From: Hordeum vulgare subsp. vulgare
Lineage: Eukaryota; Streptophyta; Magnoliopsida; Poales; Poaceae
Reading direction: 5' to 3'
Assembly: GCF_904849725.1 (NCBI RefSeq)
Contig: NC_058521.1
Span: 563,724,176 to 563,788,175, forward strand
Length of the DNA stretch: 64,000 bases
Shown: positions 30,764 to 42,401 of the stretch, piece after piece
How positions within the stretch are numbered: the stretch's first letter is position 1
Layout: every line of letters starts with the position of its first letter
Position numbers and translations under genes: made by a program
The notes under the pieces: model-generated
Databases searched by the model: none
Told to the model about the DNA's origin: nothing
The model's input: the letters and a program-made list of their open reading frames with translations, nothing else

Positions 30764-31879
30764 CTAGCCTGACCCATCTCTTTCAGCCGAAGAATGGGTG
30801 TATACCTTCGGACCCTTCTCGGTCCCATGCTCCACACCAGTGCGGCAGCTGGCCGATTGGGTGAAATCAGCCTGCAGGTTATGCTTTATAGGAATGTCAT
30901 TCGCCCTTGCATGGTATTTTCGGATCCTGACCGAGTCACCTGTCCTGCTGCTCCCCAAGCTAAGGCTCCCTCCGCCACCACCCATATTTCCATCCTTTGC
31001 CGAACTCTGCTTCCCAGACGATGTACGGAGCCAGCCACCCCACTGCTATGTGGAATCTATAGGCGGGACACAGGTTCCTTTCTCATGTACCAAGCGACCG
31101 CACTCAAAGCAGAAATGAGGAATCCTCTCATAGCTGAAACCATACCAAGTACGGTCTTTGTCGTCAGGAGAGGATTTCAAGAAACATCCCCGCACCAAAG
31201 GTTCAAACACAGAAATAGTAGCCCGGACACGCAGTTGAGTTCCCTTAGCTAATCCTTCCTTGTCCACATCTACGCGAACTGCCTCCCCCATCCAATCTCC
31301 AAGAGCTCTTCCAAGATCTTCGATTCTCATGTCTGGAGGGAGATCATGCACTTGAAACCATATATCAACCTTATCAAAGATCATCTCCGATGGCCGAGTG
31401 CCACCCTCATAATTCTTAATAATCAGCACACAAAAGTCATACTGCCACGGTCCGTTATTGAGCACATGCTTCCAATCACCCTCGCTTCCGAAATGTACCT
31501 CGAACACATTGTGGCCAAGATCTCTGAATTTTGCCTCCTTGTGCAGGCCCCAAGCCCGCTGCATCGTTCGTTCGAGAACAGCCTTATTGAGTGGTCGAGG
31601 GGAGCAAGATTTCCCTACTACCGCCCATCTTCCTTTTCGTGCTCTAGCCTGATCAGCGGTCTCAAAAACCAGCCCCTCTTGCTCCTTGTCCATCAGCACC
31701 ATCCCTCCTAATCTCGCAGACAGGCTTGCAGCCGGATTTGGGGTTTTGCATTCCATCGGAGACCTAGACGACCCCCCGCTGGCGAGATCCCCCCGCCTGC
31801 GAGCCTCTGGCGTCACCGCCGCAGATTGCCCCGGTGTCGCCCGAGATCCTGGAGTCGCCGCAACCTTCCTGGTATCCAT
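30764..31879 (-). pseudogene. LINE ORF1: DUF4283 + CCHC protein, premature stop
   Basis: The start at 31879 is the first ATG (EMDTRKVAATPGS). A nucleic-acid-binding DUF4283 region follows (FRDLGHNVFEVHFGSEGDW, LPPDMRIEDLGRALGDWMG), then a CCHC knuckle (FCFECGRLVHEKGTC, near 31090). A TAG at 31046 interrupts the frame, which then continues in the same frame to 30764. This is probably a CAG-to-TAG change. ORF1 proteins of this group bind the LINE RNA. Confidence 0.85.
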
Positions 31880-32081
31880 CTCCGCGCACCACCCGCGGTT
31901 GCCTGAGATGATCACCACCGGCCCGTGCCCTTGGGAGTGCAGTCGCAGCCCGTAGAACGACCGGAATCTATACCACTCCCGCTTGATAAACCCTAACCCT
32001 AGCGAGAAGAGAAAGATCGCCTCGCGATCGCCTCTAGTCGCTTCTAGGGTTCCCTACGTGGTGGAATTACAAGCTTATTTC

Positions 32082-32419
32082 AGCGGGTATACTACAATGG
32101 AAAACTTGATTTATTTTTTTATTTTTATTTTGAACGATGGAAGGCATCAACTGGTGCCCAATTTCCATTTCAGCTCATAAGAGTGTACAAGAGAGTGTAC
32201 ATTGGCAGAAAAAAGTAGTATGAGAAGAAGACGGTACATCCAATGCACCAATGCACCAGAGCGCCTGCTTCCCCCTCCCCTTCCCGACGCACGACGTTGG
32301 CCACTCCGGCCAGGCGCCCGCGCTGGCCCATGATGCCATGTTCGGGGCCCCGAAATCCAGTGTCGTCATTGGGCGGCCTTCACTGCACTCTCGCGACGTG
32401 TATCGACTTATCCGCCGGT
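32082..32419. other. Intergenic
   Basis: I see nothing definable here. It is AT-rich for 100 bp past the LINE duplication, then mixed. Confidence 0.4.
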
Positions 32420-33505
32420 TCATCTGAGGCGCCCCGCCCCATGCTCCCCTCCGCGGACCACTCCAGCGTTGCATCCCGCAAATCCTGCCTCAGGGTAGGG
32501 CTCTGGAGGAGGGAGTGTCGCTCGGACCTGCAGATGTAGGTACGCTGCCCCCTTTCGAGCAGCCCGGGCTTCCATCCATCGTAGTAGCGCCTTCCCCGTT
32601 ACCAAATCAGGCCCCGACGCCGTTGATGAGGGGGATGGTCGACCTACCAATCCCGCAAGAAGCAGTGGGCGATTAAAGATCCGACGCCCTGCAGGGGAAT
32701 CCAACGCAAGGGTTGTAGAAGCTCTCCCTTCCATGGTCGCGAGGCCTTTTTAAGCAAGTTCAAAGGCCTCTCCTTTCGGTGCCTTAGTCCTCGCCTTCGC
32801 CGGATAGATTGTAGAGACCAGTTGCACTGCATCAGTGGAAACAGGCGGTGTATTTGGGTAGAGACTACCCAAAAAACCCAAGAAACCACCGGGGGGAGGA
32901 ACGAGCAAGGAGAGGTTGGGTGTGCACCGACCATTGAGGGACTGGCTCGTGTTCCCGAGCCAAGAGGCCATGGTCGTGGCGGATGCCCCCTGCATCGACC
33001 ATGGGGGCAGGCCGCGACACATCCACAAGGTCCCACGCTGCCCATGGAGCAGCAACTCTTCCTCCTGCGACAACATGACATCATGGTCTCCGGAGTAAGC
33101 AAACAAAAGCACGCGGCCACCCCCTACTCCATCAGCAAGACCATTGAGAGGGAGCTCCAGATCCCTGCGCATCACCTTTGCATCACTTGCCACGACCCCA
33201 GGGACTTCTTCATCCACTTCAACCTCCTGGAGCACAATGAGCTCGCAGTGTGCCGCGGCGCACTTGTGGTGGACGAGTCACCTTCCTGCTGGAGGCCTCA
33301 CGGGAGGACACTCACGCGCTTCCGGAGACCTGGATGCTCCACGTGCGCATCGTCATTGAGAAGTTTCCCATGATGTCGTGGACACTTGAGGGCGCCAACA
33401 CGAAGACCTTTGCGGTGTGGGCTTGGGTGCTCGATCTCGCCCACATCCCCACGCGACTCACCCTCTGGAAGCATGCCTCAGACGCGGCCGCATCGAGGAG
33501 ACGTG
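32420..33505. pseudogene. Rearranged relic of a DUF4283-like grass protein (two halves on opposite strands)
   Basis: On the plus strand, about 33110-33525 encodes YSISKTIERELQIPAHHL, then DPRDFFIHF and, after a frameshift near 33280, WMLHVRIVIEKFPMMSWTL. This resembles the N-terminal part of a large grass family of DUF4283-like proteins. On the minus strand, about 33050-32500 encodes GGFLGFLGSLYPNTPPVS and TLVSTI-like phrases, which I associate with the C-terminal part of the same family. The opposite orientation suggests an inversion. Attribution is from memory of the family and is uncertain; no intact frame exists. Confidence 0.38.
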
Positions 33506-33546
33506 TGTTGGTGTCAAAACCGACGAATCTCGGGTAGGGGGTCCCG
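33506..33546 (-). mobile_element. Gypsy-like LTR, terminal 41 bp (continues at 42316)
   Basis: It starts TGTTGGTGTCAAAACCGACG and continues across the Angela element: 33506-33546, then 42316-42401 (AACTGTGGACCTTGGATCG, CCCAGGTTCGGGCCCTC). The order matches a common Triticeae LTR that is read here on its minus strand. Two later elements interrupt it. I do not assign a family name. Confidence 0.7.
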
Positions 33547-35193
33547 TGTTGGAATTATGCCCTAGAGGCAATGATAAATAAGTTATTATTATAATTCCTG
33601 TATCAAGATAATCGTTTATTATCCATGCTATAATTGTATTGAATGAAGACTTAGAAACATGTGTGGATACATAGACAAAACACTGTCCCTAGCAAGCCTC
33701 TAGTTGGCTAGCCAGTTGATCAAGGATAGTTAGGCTCTTCTGACTATGTACAAGGTGTTGTTGCTTGATAACTAGATCACATCATTAGGTGAATCATGTG
33801 ATGGACTAGACCCAAACTAATAGACGTAGCATGTTGATCGTGTCATTTTGTTGCTACTGTTTTCTGCGTGTCAAGTATTTATTCCTATGACCATGAGATC
33901 ATATAACTCACTGACACCGGAGGAATGCTTTGTGTGTATCAAACATCGCAACGTAACTGGGTGACTATAAAGATGCTCTACAGGTATCTCTGAAGGTGTC
34001 CATTGAGTTAGTATGGATCAAGACTGACGATCGAATCTCGGGCAAGTAACATACCGAAGGACAAAGGGAATGACATACGGGATTATATGAATCCTTAGCA
34101 CTGAGGTTCAAACGATAAGATCTTGGTAGAATATGTAGGATCCAATATCGGCATCCAGGTCGTGCTATTGGGTATTGACCGAGGAGTCCCTCGGGTCATG
34201 TCTACATAGTTCTCGAACCCGCAGGGTCTGCACACTTAAGGTTCGGTGTTGTTTTATGCGTATTTGAGTTATATGGTTGGTTACCGAATGTTGATCAGAG
34301 TCCCGGATGAGATCAAAGATGTCACAAGGATTTCCGGAATGGTCCAGAGACAAAGATTGATATATAGGATGACCTCATTTGATTACCGGAAAGTTTTCGG
34401 CATTACCGGGAATGTACCGGGAGTGACGAATGGGTTCCGGATGTTCACCGGGGGGGAGCCCACCCCGGGGAAGCCCATAGGCTTTAGGGGTGCCGCACCA
34501 GCCCTTAGTGGGCTGGTCGGCAAGCCCAAGAAGGCCCCTGCACAGGATAAGAGAAAATCAAAGAGAAAAAAGAGGAAGTGGGAAAATAGAGAAGGACTCC
34601 ACCTTCCAATCCTAGTTGGACTAGGATTGGAGGAGGACTCCTCCTCTCCCCCTTCGGCCGAACCCCTTGGGGCTCCTTGAGCCTCAAGGCAAGGCCCCTC
34701 CCCTCCCTCCTATATATACTGAAGTAGTAGGGATGATTTGAGACAACTTTGCCATGGCAGCCCGACCACATACCTCCACGGTTTTTCCTCTAGATCGCGT
34801 TTCTGCGGAGCTTGGGCGGAGCCCTGCTGACATAAGATCACCACCAACCTCCGGAGCGCCGTCACGCTGCCGGAGAACTTATCTACCTCTCCGTCTCTCT
34901 TGCTGGATCAAGAAGGCAGAGGTCATCATCGAGTTGTACGTGTGCTGAACGCGGAGGTGCCGTCCGTTCGGCACTAGATCGGAGCGGATCGTGGGACGAA
35001 TCGCGGGACGGTTCACGGGGCGGATTGAGGGACGTAAGGACGTTCCACTACATCAACCACGTTTATTAACGCTTCCTGCTGTGCGATCTACAAGGATACG
35101 TAGATCTGAAATCCCCCTTGTAGATGGGCATCACCATGATAGGTCTTCATGCGTATAGGAAATTTTTTGTTTCCCATGCGACGTTCCCCAACA
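33547..35193 (+). repeat. Angela 5' LTR, 1,647 bp, with internal 171-bp deletion
   Basis: It runs from TGTTGGAATTATG to GTTCCCCAACA. Compared with the 3' LTR it lacks the stretch equivalent to 40945-41115, joined at the 4-bp repeat ACTG. A TATATATA box is at 34711-34718. Confidence 0.95.
34711..34718 (+). promoter_or_regulatory. TATA box of the Angela 5' LTR
   Basis: TATATATA follows the CCCCTCCCTCC stretch at the place where BARE1/Angela LTRs initiate transcription. The 3' LTR has the changed form TATATACA. Confidence 0.6.
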
Positions 35194-35194
35194 G

Positions 35195-35206
35195 TGGTAT
35201 CAGAGC
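35195..35206 (+). other. Primer-binding site (initiator tRNA-Met)
   Basis: TGGTATCAGAGC lies one base after the 5' LTR end. It is complementary to the 3' end of plant initiator tRNA-Met, as in BARE1/Angela elements. Confidence 0.9.
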
Positions 35207-36438
35207 TAGGTTCATGCGTAGATGTCTTCTCGAGTAGAACACAAAAGTTTTTGTGGGCGGTGATGTGTGATTTGCTGCCCTCCTTAGTCTTTTCTTGGTT
35301 CCGCGGTATTGTTGGATCGAAGCGGCTCGGACCGACATTACTCGTACGCTTACGAGAGACTGGTTTCATCGCTACGAGCAACTCCGTTGCTCAAAGATGA
35401 TTGGCGAGTGTCGGTTTCTCCAACTTTAGTTGAATCGGATTTGATCGAGGAGGTCATTGGATTAGGTTAAATAGCAATTCATATATCTCCGTTGTGGTGT
35501 TTGCGTAAGTAAGATGCGATCCTACTAGATACCCATGGTCACCACGTAAAACATGCAACAAAAATTAGAGGACGTCTAACTTGTTTTTGCAGGGTATGCT
35601 TGTGATGTGATATGGCCAACGATGTGATGTGATATATTCGATGTATGAGATGATCATGCTGTAATAGTTAATATCGACTTGCACGTCGATGGTACGGCAA
35701 CCGGCAGGAGCCATAGGGTTGTCTTTAAACTAATGTTTGTGCTTGCAGATGCCTTTACTATATTGCTAGGATGTAGCTTTAGTAGTAATAGCATGAGTAG
35801 CACGACAACCCCGATGGCGACACGTTGATGGAGATCATGGTGTGGCGCCGGTGACAAGAAGATCGTGCCGGTGCTTTGGTGATGGAGATCAAGAAGCACG
35901 TGATGATGGCCATATCATGTCACTTATGAATTGCATGTGATGTTAATCCTTTTATGCACCTTATTTTGCTTAGAACGACGGTAGCATTATGAGGTGATCT
36001 CTCACTAAAATTTCAAGACGAAATTGTGTTCTCCCCGACTGTGCACCGTTGCTACAGTTCGTCGTTTTGAGAAACCACGTGATGATCGGGTGTGATAGAC
36101 TCAACGTTCACATACAACGGGTGCAAAACAGTTGCACACGGGGAACACTCGGGTTAAGCTTGACAAGCCTAGCATGTGCAGACATGGCCTCAGAACACAT
36201 GAGACCGAAAGGTCGATCATGAATCATATAGTTGATATGATTAGCATAGGGATGCTTACCACTGAAACTATCCTCAACTCACGTGTTCTTGAGCTAGTGG
36301 AATAGGATCATGAACCACTCAAATGACTAGAGAGATGTACTTTTTGAGTGGGAGTTTAGCAAGCAATTTGATTAAGTTAAACTCTAATTATCTTGAACAT
36401 AGTCTAAGTCCACTTTGAATATATTTGTGTTGTAGATC

Positions 36439-39400
36439 ATGGCTCACACGACAATCACCCTGAATTTTAACACGTTCCTAGAGAAAGCTAAGTTGAAAGA
36501 TGATGGAAGCAACTTTGTAGACTGGGCTCGTAATCTTAAGTTGCTCCTGCAAGCTGGGAAGAAGGATTATGTCCTTAATGCTGCGCTAGGAGATGAACCA
36601 CCCGCTACGGCTGACCAAGATGTTAAGAACGCTTCGTTAACACGTAAGGAGGACTACTCAATAGTTCAATGTGCAGTCTTATATGGCTTAGAGCCGGGAC
36701 TTCAACGTCGCTTTGAGGGTCATGGAGCATATGAGATGTTCCAGGAGTTGAAGTTTATCTTTGAGAAGAACGCCCAGATCGAGAGGTATGAGACCTCCGA
36801 TAAATTCTATGCTTGCAAGATGGAGGAGAATTCGTGTGTCAGTGAACATGTGCTCAAAATGTCTGGGTACTCAAATCATCTAGCTGAGCTGGGGATTGAA
36901 CTCCCGCAAGAGGCTATCACTGAAAAAATTCTTCAATCACTGCCGCCAAAAATATAAGGGCTTTCTGTTGAACTACAACATGCAAGGGATGAACAAGTCA
37001 CCCGGCGAGTTGTTCGCGGTGCTGAAAGTCGCAGAGTCAGAACTCCGTAAAGAGCATCAAGTGTTGATGGTGTGTAAGACCACTAGTTTCAAGAGAAACG
37101 GCAAAGGAAAGAAGGGTAATTCGAAGAAGAGCAGCAAGCCTGTTGCCAATCCAACGAAGAAACCCAAATCTGGACCTAAGCCTGAAACGGAGTGCTATTA
37201 TTGGAAGGGTATGAGTCACTAGAAGCAAAACTGCCCCAAGTATGTGGCTGATAAGAAGGCGGCCAAAGAAAAATTAGGTATATTTGATATGCATGTTATT
37301 GATGTGTACTTAACCAGCTCTCGTAGTAGTGCCTGGGTATTCGATACCGGTTCTGTTGCTCATATTTGCAACTCGAAACAGGAACTGCGGAATAAGCGAA
37401 GGCTGGCGAAGGATGAAGTGACGATGCGCGTAGGAAATGGTTCCAAGGTTGATGCAATCACCGTCGGCACAGTTTCACTTCAATTACCATCAGGATTAGT
37501 TATGAACTTAAATAATTGTTATTTAGTGCCCGCGTTAAGCATGAACATTATATCTGGATCTTGTTTATTGTGAGACAGTTACTCGTTTAAGTCAGTGAAT
37601 AATTGTTGTTCTATTTCTATGAGTAATATCTTTTATGGTCATGCACCCAATGTGAGAGTATTGTTCATATTGAATCTTGATAGTGATAATACACATATAC
37701 ATAACATTGAGACCAAAAGAGTTAGAGTTAACAATGATAGCGCCATGTTTTTATGGCACTGCCGCTTAGGTCATATTAGTGTAAAGCGCATGAAGAAACT
37801 CCATTCCGATGGACTTTTGGAGTTACTTGACTTTGATTCACTTGACATGTGCGAACCATGCCTCATGGGCAAGATGACTAAAACTCCGTTCTCCGGAACA
37901 ATGGAGCGTGCAAGTGACTTGTTGGAAATCATACATACCGATGTGTGTGGTCCGATGAGTGTGGAGGCACGCGGCGGATATCGTTATTTTCTCACCTTCA
38001 CTGACGATTTGAGTAGGTTATGTCTACTTGATGAAGCACAAGTCTGAAACATTTGAAAAGTTCAAACAATTTCAGAGTGAAGTTGAAAATCATCGTAACA
38101 AGAAGATCAAGTTCCTACGGTCTGATCGTGGGGGTGCATATCTGAGTTTCGAGTTTGGTGCTCACTTAAGACAATGTGGAATTGTTTCACAGTTGACACC
38201 GCCTGGAACACCACAACGTAATGGTGTGTCCGAACGTCGTAATCGTACTTTATTAGAGATGGTGCGATCTATGATGTCTCTTACCAATTTGCCGTTATAG
38301 TTTTGGGGTTATGCATTAGAAACAGATGCATTCACTTTAAATATGGCACCATCAAAATCCGTTGAGACGACACCATACAAACTGTGGTATGGCAAAAGAC
38401 CAAAGTTGTTGTTCCTTAAAGTTTGGGGATGTGATGCTTATGTCAAAAAGCTTCAACCTGAAAAGCTGGAACCCAAAGCGGAAAAGTGCGTCTTCATAGG
38501 TTACCCGAAAGAAATAGTTGGGTATACCTTCTATCTCAAATCCGAGGGCAAAGTGTTTGTTGCTAAGAACGGAGCTATTCTCGAGAAGGAGTTTCTCTCA
38601 AGAGAATTGAGTGGGAGGAAGATAGAACTTGATGAGGTTGTCGAACCTCTCATCCCTCTGGATGGTGGAGCATGGCAAGGGGAAACCCATGTCGTTGCGA
38701 CGCCGGTTGAGGAGGAAGTTAATGATGATGATCATGAAACTCCGGATCAAGTTCCTGTCGAACCTCGCAGGTCGACGAGACCGCATACTACTCCAGAGTG
38801 GTACGGTAATCCCGTCTTATCAATTATGTTGTTGGACAACAATGAGCCTGCGAATTATGAAGAAGCAATGGTGGGCCCGGATTCGAACAAATGGTTGGAG
38901 GCCATGAAGTCCGAGATAGGATCTATGTATGAAAACAAAGTGTGGACTTGGGAAGTAGTACCTGAAGGTCGCAGGCTATTCAAAACAAATGGATCTTTAA
39001 GAAGAAGACGGACGCTGACGGTAATGTGACCGTTTATAAAGCTCGACTTGTGGCAAAGGGTTTTTCACAAGTTCAAGGGATTGACTACGATGAGACATTC
39101 TCACCCGTAGCGATGCTTAAGTCCGTCTGAATCATGTTAGCAATAGCTGCATTTTTCGATTATGAAATCTGGCAGATGGATGTCAAAACGGCGTTCCTTA
39201 ACAGTTTCCTTAAGAAAGAGTTGTATATGATGCACCCGAAGGTTTTGTCGATCCTAAAAATGCTAACAAAGTGTGCAAGCTCCAGCGATCCATTTATGGA
39301 CTGGTGCAAGCATCTCGGAGTTGGAATAAATGCTTTGATGAGGTGATCAAAGCATTTGGGTTTATACAAGTGGTTGGAGAATCGTGTATTTACAAGAAAG

Positions 39401-40416
39401 TGAGTGGGAGCTCTGTGGCGTTTCTAATATTATATGTGGATGACATATTGCTGATTGGAAACAACGTGGAGTTTTTGGAGAGCATAAAGGATTACTTGAA
39501 TAAAAGTTTCTCTATGAAGGACCTAGGAGAAGTTGCTTACATTCTAGGCATAAAGATCTATAGGGATAGATCAAAACGCGTGATAGGACTTTCACAAAGC
39601 ACATACCTTGATAAAGTTTTGAAGAGGTTCAAAATGGAACAGTCCAAGAAGGGGTTCTTGCCAGTTTTACAATGTACGAGATTGAGTAAGACTCAGTGCC
39701 GAGCAACTGATAAGGATAGAGAGCATATGAGCACCGTCCCCTATGCTTCAGCCATAGGTTCTATCATGTATGCAATGTTGTGCACTAGACCAGACATTAG
39801 CCTAGCCATAAGTATGGCTGGCAGGTTCCAGAGTAAACTAGGAGTGGATCACTGGACGGCGGTCAAGAATATCCTGAAGTACCTGAAAAGGACTAAGGAG
39901 ATGTTTCTCGTGTATGGAGGTGACGAAGAGCTCGTCGTAAAAGGTTACATCGATGCAAGCCTTGACACAGATCTGAATGACTCTAAGTCGTAGACCGGAT
40001 ACATATTTATTCTTAATGGGGGTGCGGTAAGCTGGTGCAGTTCCAAGCAAAGCGTCGTAGCTGATTCTACATGTGAAGCGGAGTACATGGCTGCCTCGGA
40101 GGCGGCTAAGGAGGGTGTCTGGATGAAGCAGTTCATGACGGATCTTGGAGTGGTGCCGAGCGCACTGAATCTAATAACCCTATTTTGTGACAACACGGGT
40201 GCCATTGCCTTAGCAAAGGAACCACGGTTTCATAAGAATACCAGACACGTCAAACGACGCTTCAACCTCATCCGCGACTACGTCGAGGAGGAGGACGTGA
40301 ATATATGCAAAGTGCACACGGATCTGAATGTAGCAGATCCGGTGACTAAACCTCTTCCACGGGCAAAGCATGATCAACACCAGAACTGTTTGGGTGTTAG
40401 ATTTATTACAATGTAA
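36439..40416 (+). pseudogene. Angela gag-pol, multiply broken
   Basis: The ATG is at 36439. Gag covers 36439 to about 37222, with a frameshift at about 36945 and a TAG at 37220 next to an altered CCHC knuckle (ECYYWKGMSH). Protease (WVFDTGS) is near 37340, with TGA at 37571. Integrase: HCRLGH and CEPC zinc finger near 37770-37860; HTDVCGPM (Asp) near 37935; RSDRGG (Asp) near 38120; a frameshift near 38015 and TAG at 38298. Reverse transcriptase: [10 protein letters not shown] near 39043, TGA at 39128, frameshift near 39235, YVDD at 39433-39444. RNase H runs to 40416, with TAG near 39990. Many stops look like single transitions (CGA to TGA, TGG to TAG). The core catalytic motifs survive, so decay is moderate. 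It cannot make a full polyprotein. Confidence 0.92.
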
Positions 40417-40468
40417 TTCACATGGCGATGTGAGGGCTAGATTATCGACTCTAGTGCAAGTGGGAGAC

Positions 40469-42310
40469 TGTTGGAATTATGCCCTAGAGGCAATGACAAA
40501 TAAGTTATTATTATAATTCCTGTATCAAGATAATCGTTTATTATCCATGCTATAATTGTATTGAATGAAGACTTAGATACATGTGTGGATACATAGACAA
40601 AACATTGTCCCTCGCAAGCCTCTAGTTCGCTAGCCAGTTGATGAAGGATAGTAAGGGTCTTCTGACTATGTACAAGGTGTTGTTGCTTGATAACTGGATC
40701 ACATCATTAGGTGAGTAATGTGATGGACTAGACCCAAACTAATAGACGTAGCATGTTGATCGTGTCATTTTGTTGCTACTGTTTTCTGCGTGTCAAGTAT
40801 TTATTCCTATGACCATGAGATCATATAACTCACTGACACCGGAGGAATGCTTTGTGTGTATCAAACATCGCAACGTAACTGGGTGACTATAAAGATGCTC
40901 TACAGGTATCTCCGAAGGTGTCCGTTGAGTTAGTATGGATCAAGACTGGGATTTGTCACTCCATGTGACAGAGAGGTATCTCGGGGCCCACTCGGTAATA
41001 CAACATCACACACAAGCCTTGCAAGCAATGTTACTTAGTGTAATTCACGAGATCTTGTATTACGGAACGAGTAAAGAGACTTGCCGGTAAACGAGATTGA
41101 AATAGGTATGCGGATACTGACGATCGAATCTCGGGCAAGTAACATACCGAAGGACAAAGGGAATGACATACGGGATTATATGAATCCTTGGCACTGAGGT
41201 TCAAACGATAAGATCTTCGTAGAATATGTAGGATCCAATATGGGCATCCAGGTCCCGCTATTGGATATTGACCGAGGAGTCCCTCGAGTCATGTCTACAT
41301 AGTTCTCGAACCCGCAGGGTCTGCACAATTAAGGTTCGACGTTGTTTTATGCGTATTTGAGTTATATGGTTGGTTACCGAATGTTGTTTGGAGTCCCGGA
41401 TGAGATCGCGGACGTCACGAGGGTTTCCAGAATGGTCCGGAGATGAAGATTGATATATAGGATGACCTCATTTGATTACCGGAAAGTTTTCGGCATTACC
41501 GGGAATGTACCGGGAGTGACGAATGGGTTCCGGATGTTCACCGGGGGGGGGGGGGGGGGGAAGCCCACCCCGGGGAAGCCCATAGGCCTTAGGGGTGCCA
41601 CACCATCCCTTAGTGGGCTGGTGGGCAAGCCCAAGAAGGCCCCTGCGCAGGATAAGAGAAAATCAAAGAGAAAAAAAGGGGAAGTGGGAAAATAGAGAAG
41701 GACTCCACCTTGCAATCCTAGTTGGACTAGGATTGGAGGAGGACTCCTCCTCCCCACTTTGGCCGAACCCCTTGGGGCTCCTTGAGCCTCAAGGCAAGGC
41801 CCCTCCCCTCCCTCCTATATACACTGAGGTATTAGGGCTGATTTGAGACAACTTTGCCACGGCAGCCCGACCACATACCTCCACGGTTTTTCCTCTAGAT
41901 CGCGTTTTTGCGGAGCTCGGGCGGAGCCCTGCTGAGATAAGATCACCACCAACCTCCGGAGCGCCGTCACACTGCCGAAGAACTCATCTACCTCTCCGGC
42001 ACTCTTGCGGGATCAAGAAGGCCGAGATCATCGTCGAGCTGTACGTGTGCTGAACGCGGAGGTGTCGTCCGTTCGGCACTAGATCGGAGCGGATCGTGGG
42101 ACGGATCGCGGGACGGTTCATGGGACGGTTCGCGGGGCGGATCGAGGGACGTGAGGACGTTCCACTACATCAACCGCGTTTCTTAATGCTTCTGCTGTGT
42201 GATCTACAAGGGTACGTAGATCTGAAATCCCCTCTCGTAGATGGACATCACCATGATAGGTCTTCGTGCGCGTAGGAAAATTTTTGTTTCCCATGCGACG
42301 TTCCCCAACA
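40469..42310 (+). repeat. Angela 3' LTR, 1,842 bp
   Basis: It begins TGTTGGAATTATGCC after the purine tract and ends CCCCAACA, then the TCCCG duplication. It holds a run of about 16 G (41545-41560) and the 171 bp lost in the 5' LTR. Confidence 0.95.
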
Positions 42311-42315
42311 TCCCG

Positions 42316-42401
42316 AACTGTGGACCTTGGATCGATGGGTTGCAGGAGATAAAGGAGATAGTATTTACCCAGGTTCGGGCCCTCTTGAGGAAGTAAAACC
42401 A
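42316..42401 (-). mobile_element. Continuation of the Gypsy-like LTR begun at 33506
   Basis: It carries on from TCCCG with AACTGTGGACCTTGGATCG and CCCAGGTTCGGGCCCTC, as the family does. It is interrupted again at 42402 by a second Copia LTR. Confidence 0.7.

Larger units (their letters stand above)
26131..32064 (-). mobile_element. L1-type LINE retrotransposon, near full length, 5.9 kb
   Basis: The 17-bp AATTACAAGCTTATTTC occurs at 26114-26130 and again at 32065-32081, a perfect target-site duplication. Immediately inside the left copy is T10 (26131-26140), the poly(A) tail of a minus-strand element. Reading on the minus strand: 5' leader from 32064, ORF1 (DUF4283 plus CCHC), then ORF2 (endonuclease, reverse transcriptase, zinc-finger region, RNase H). 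The order and the tail show an L1-clade plant LINE inserted by target-primed reverse transcription. It is decayed, but its 5' end appears complete. Confidence 0.95.
33547..42310 (+). mobile_element. Angela/BARE1-type Copia retrotransposon, complete, 8,764 bp
   Basis: 5' LTR 33547-35193 and 3' LTR 40469-42310, both starting TGTTGGAATTATGCC and ending in CAACA. The 5-bp duplication TCCCG is present at 33542-33546 and 42311-42315. The primer-binding site TGGTATCAGAGC (35195-35206) matches initiator tRNA-Met. A purine tract (AAGTGGGAGA) precedes the 3' LTR. Between them lie gag, protease, integrase, reverse transcriptase and RNase H, in Copia order, but with several stops and frameshifts. The 5' LTR is 195 bp shorter than the 3' LTR, mainly through one 171-bp deletion. 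Confidence 0.97.

Noticed and set aside
31985..32000. Telomere-like CCCTAACCCTAG in the LINE leader
   Set aside because: Only two imperfect units inside a retrotransposon; not an interstitial telomere array.
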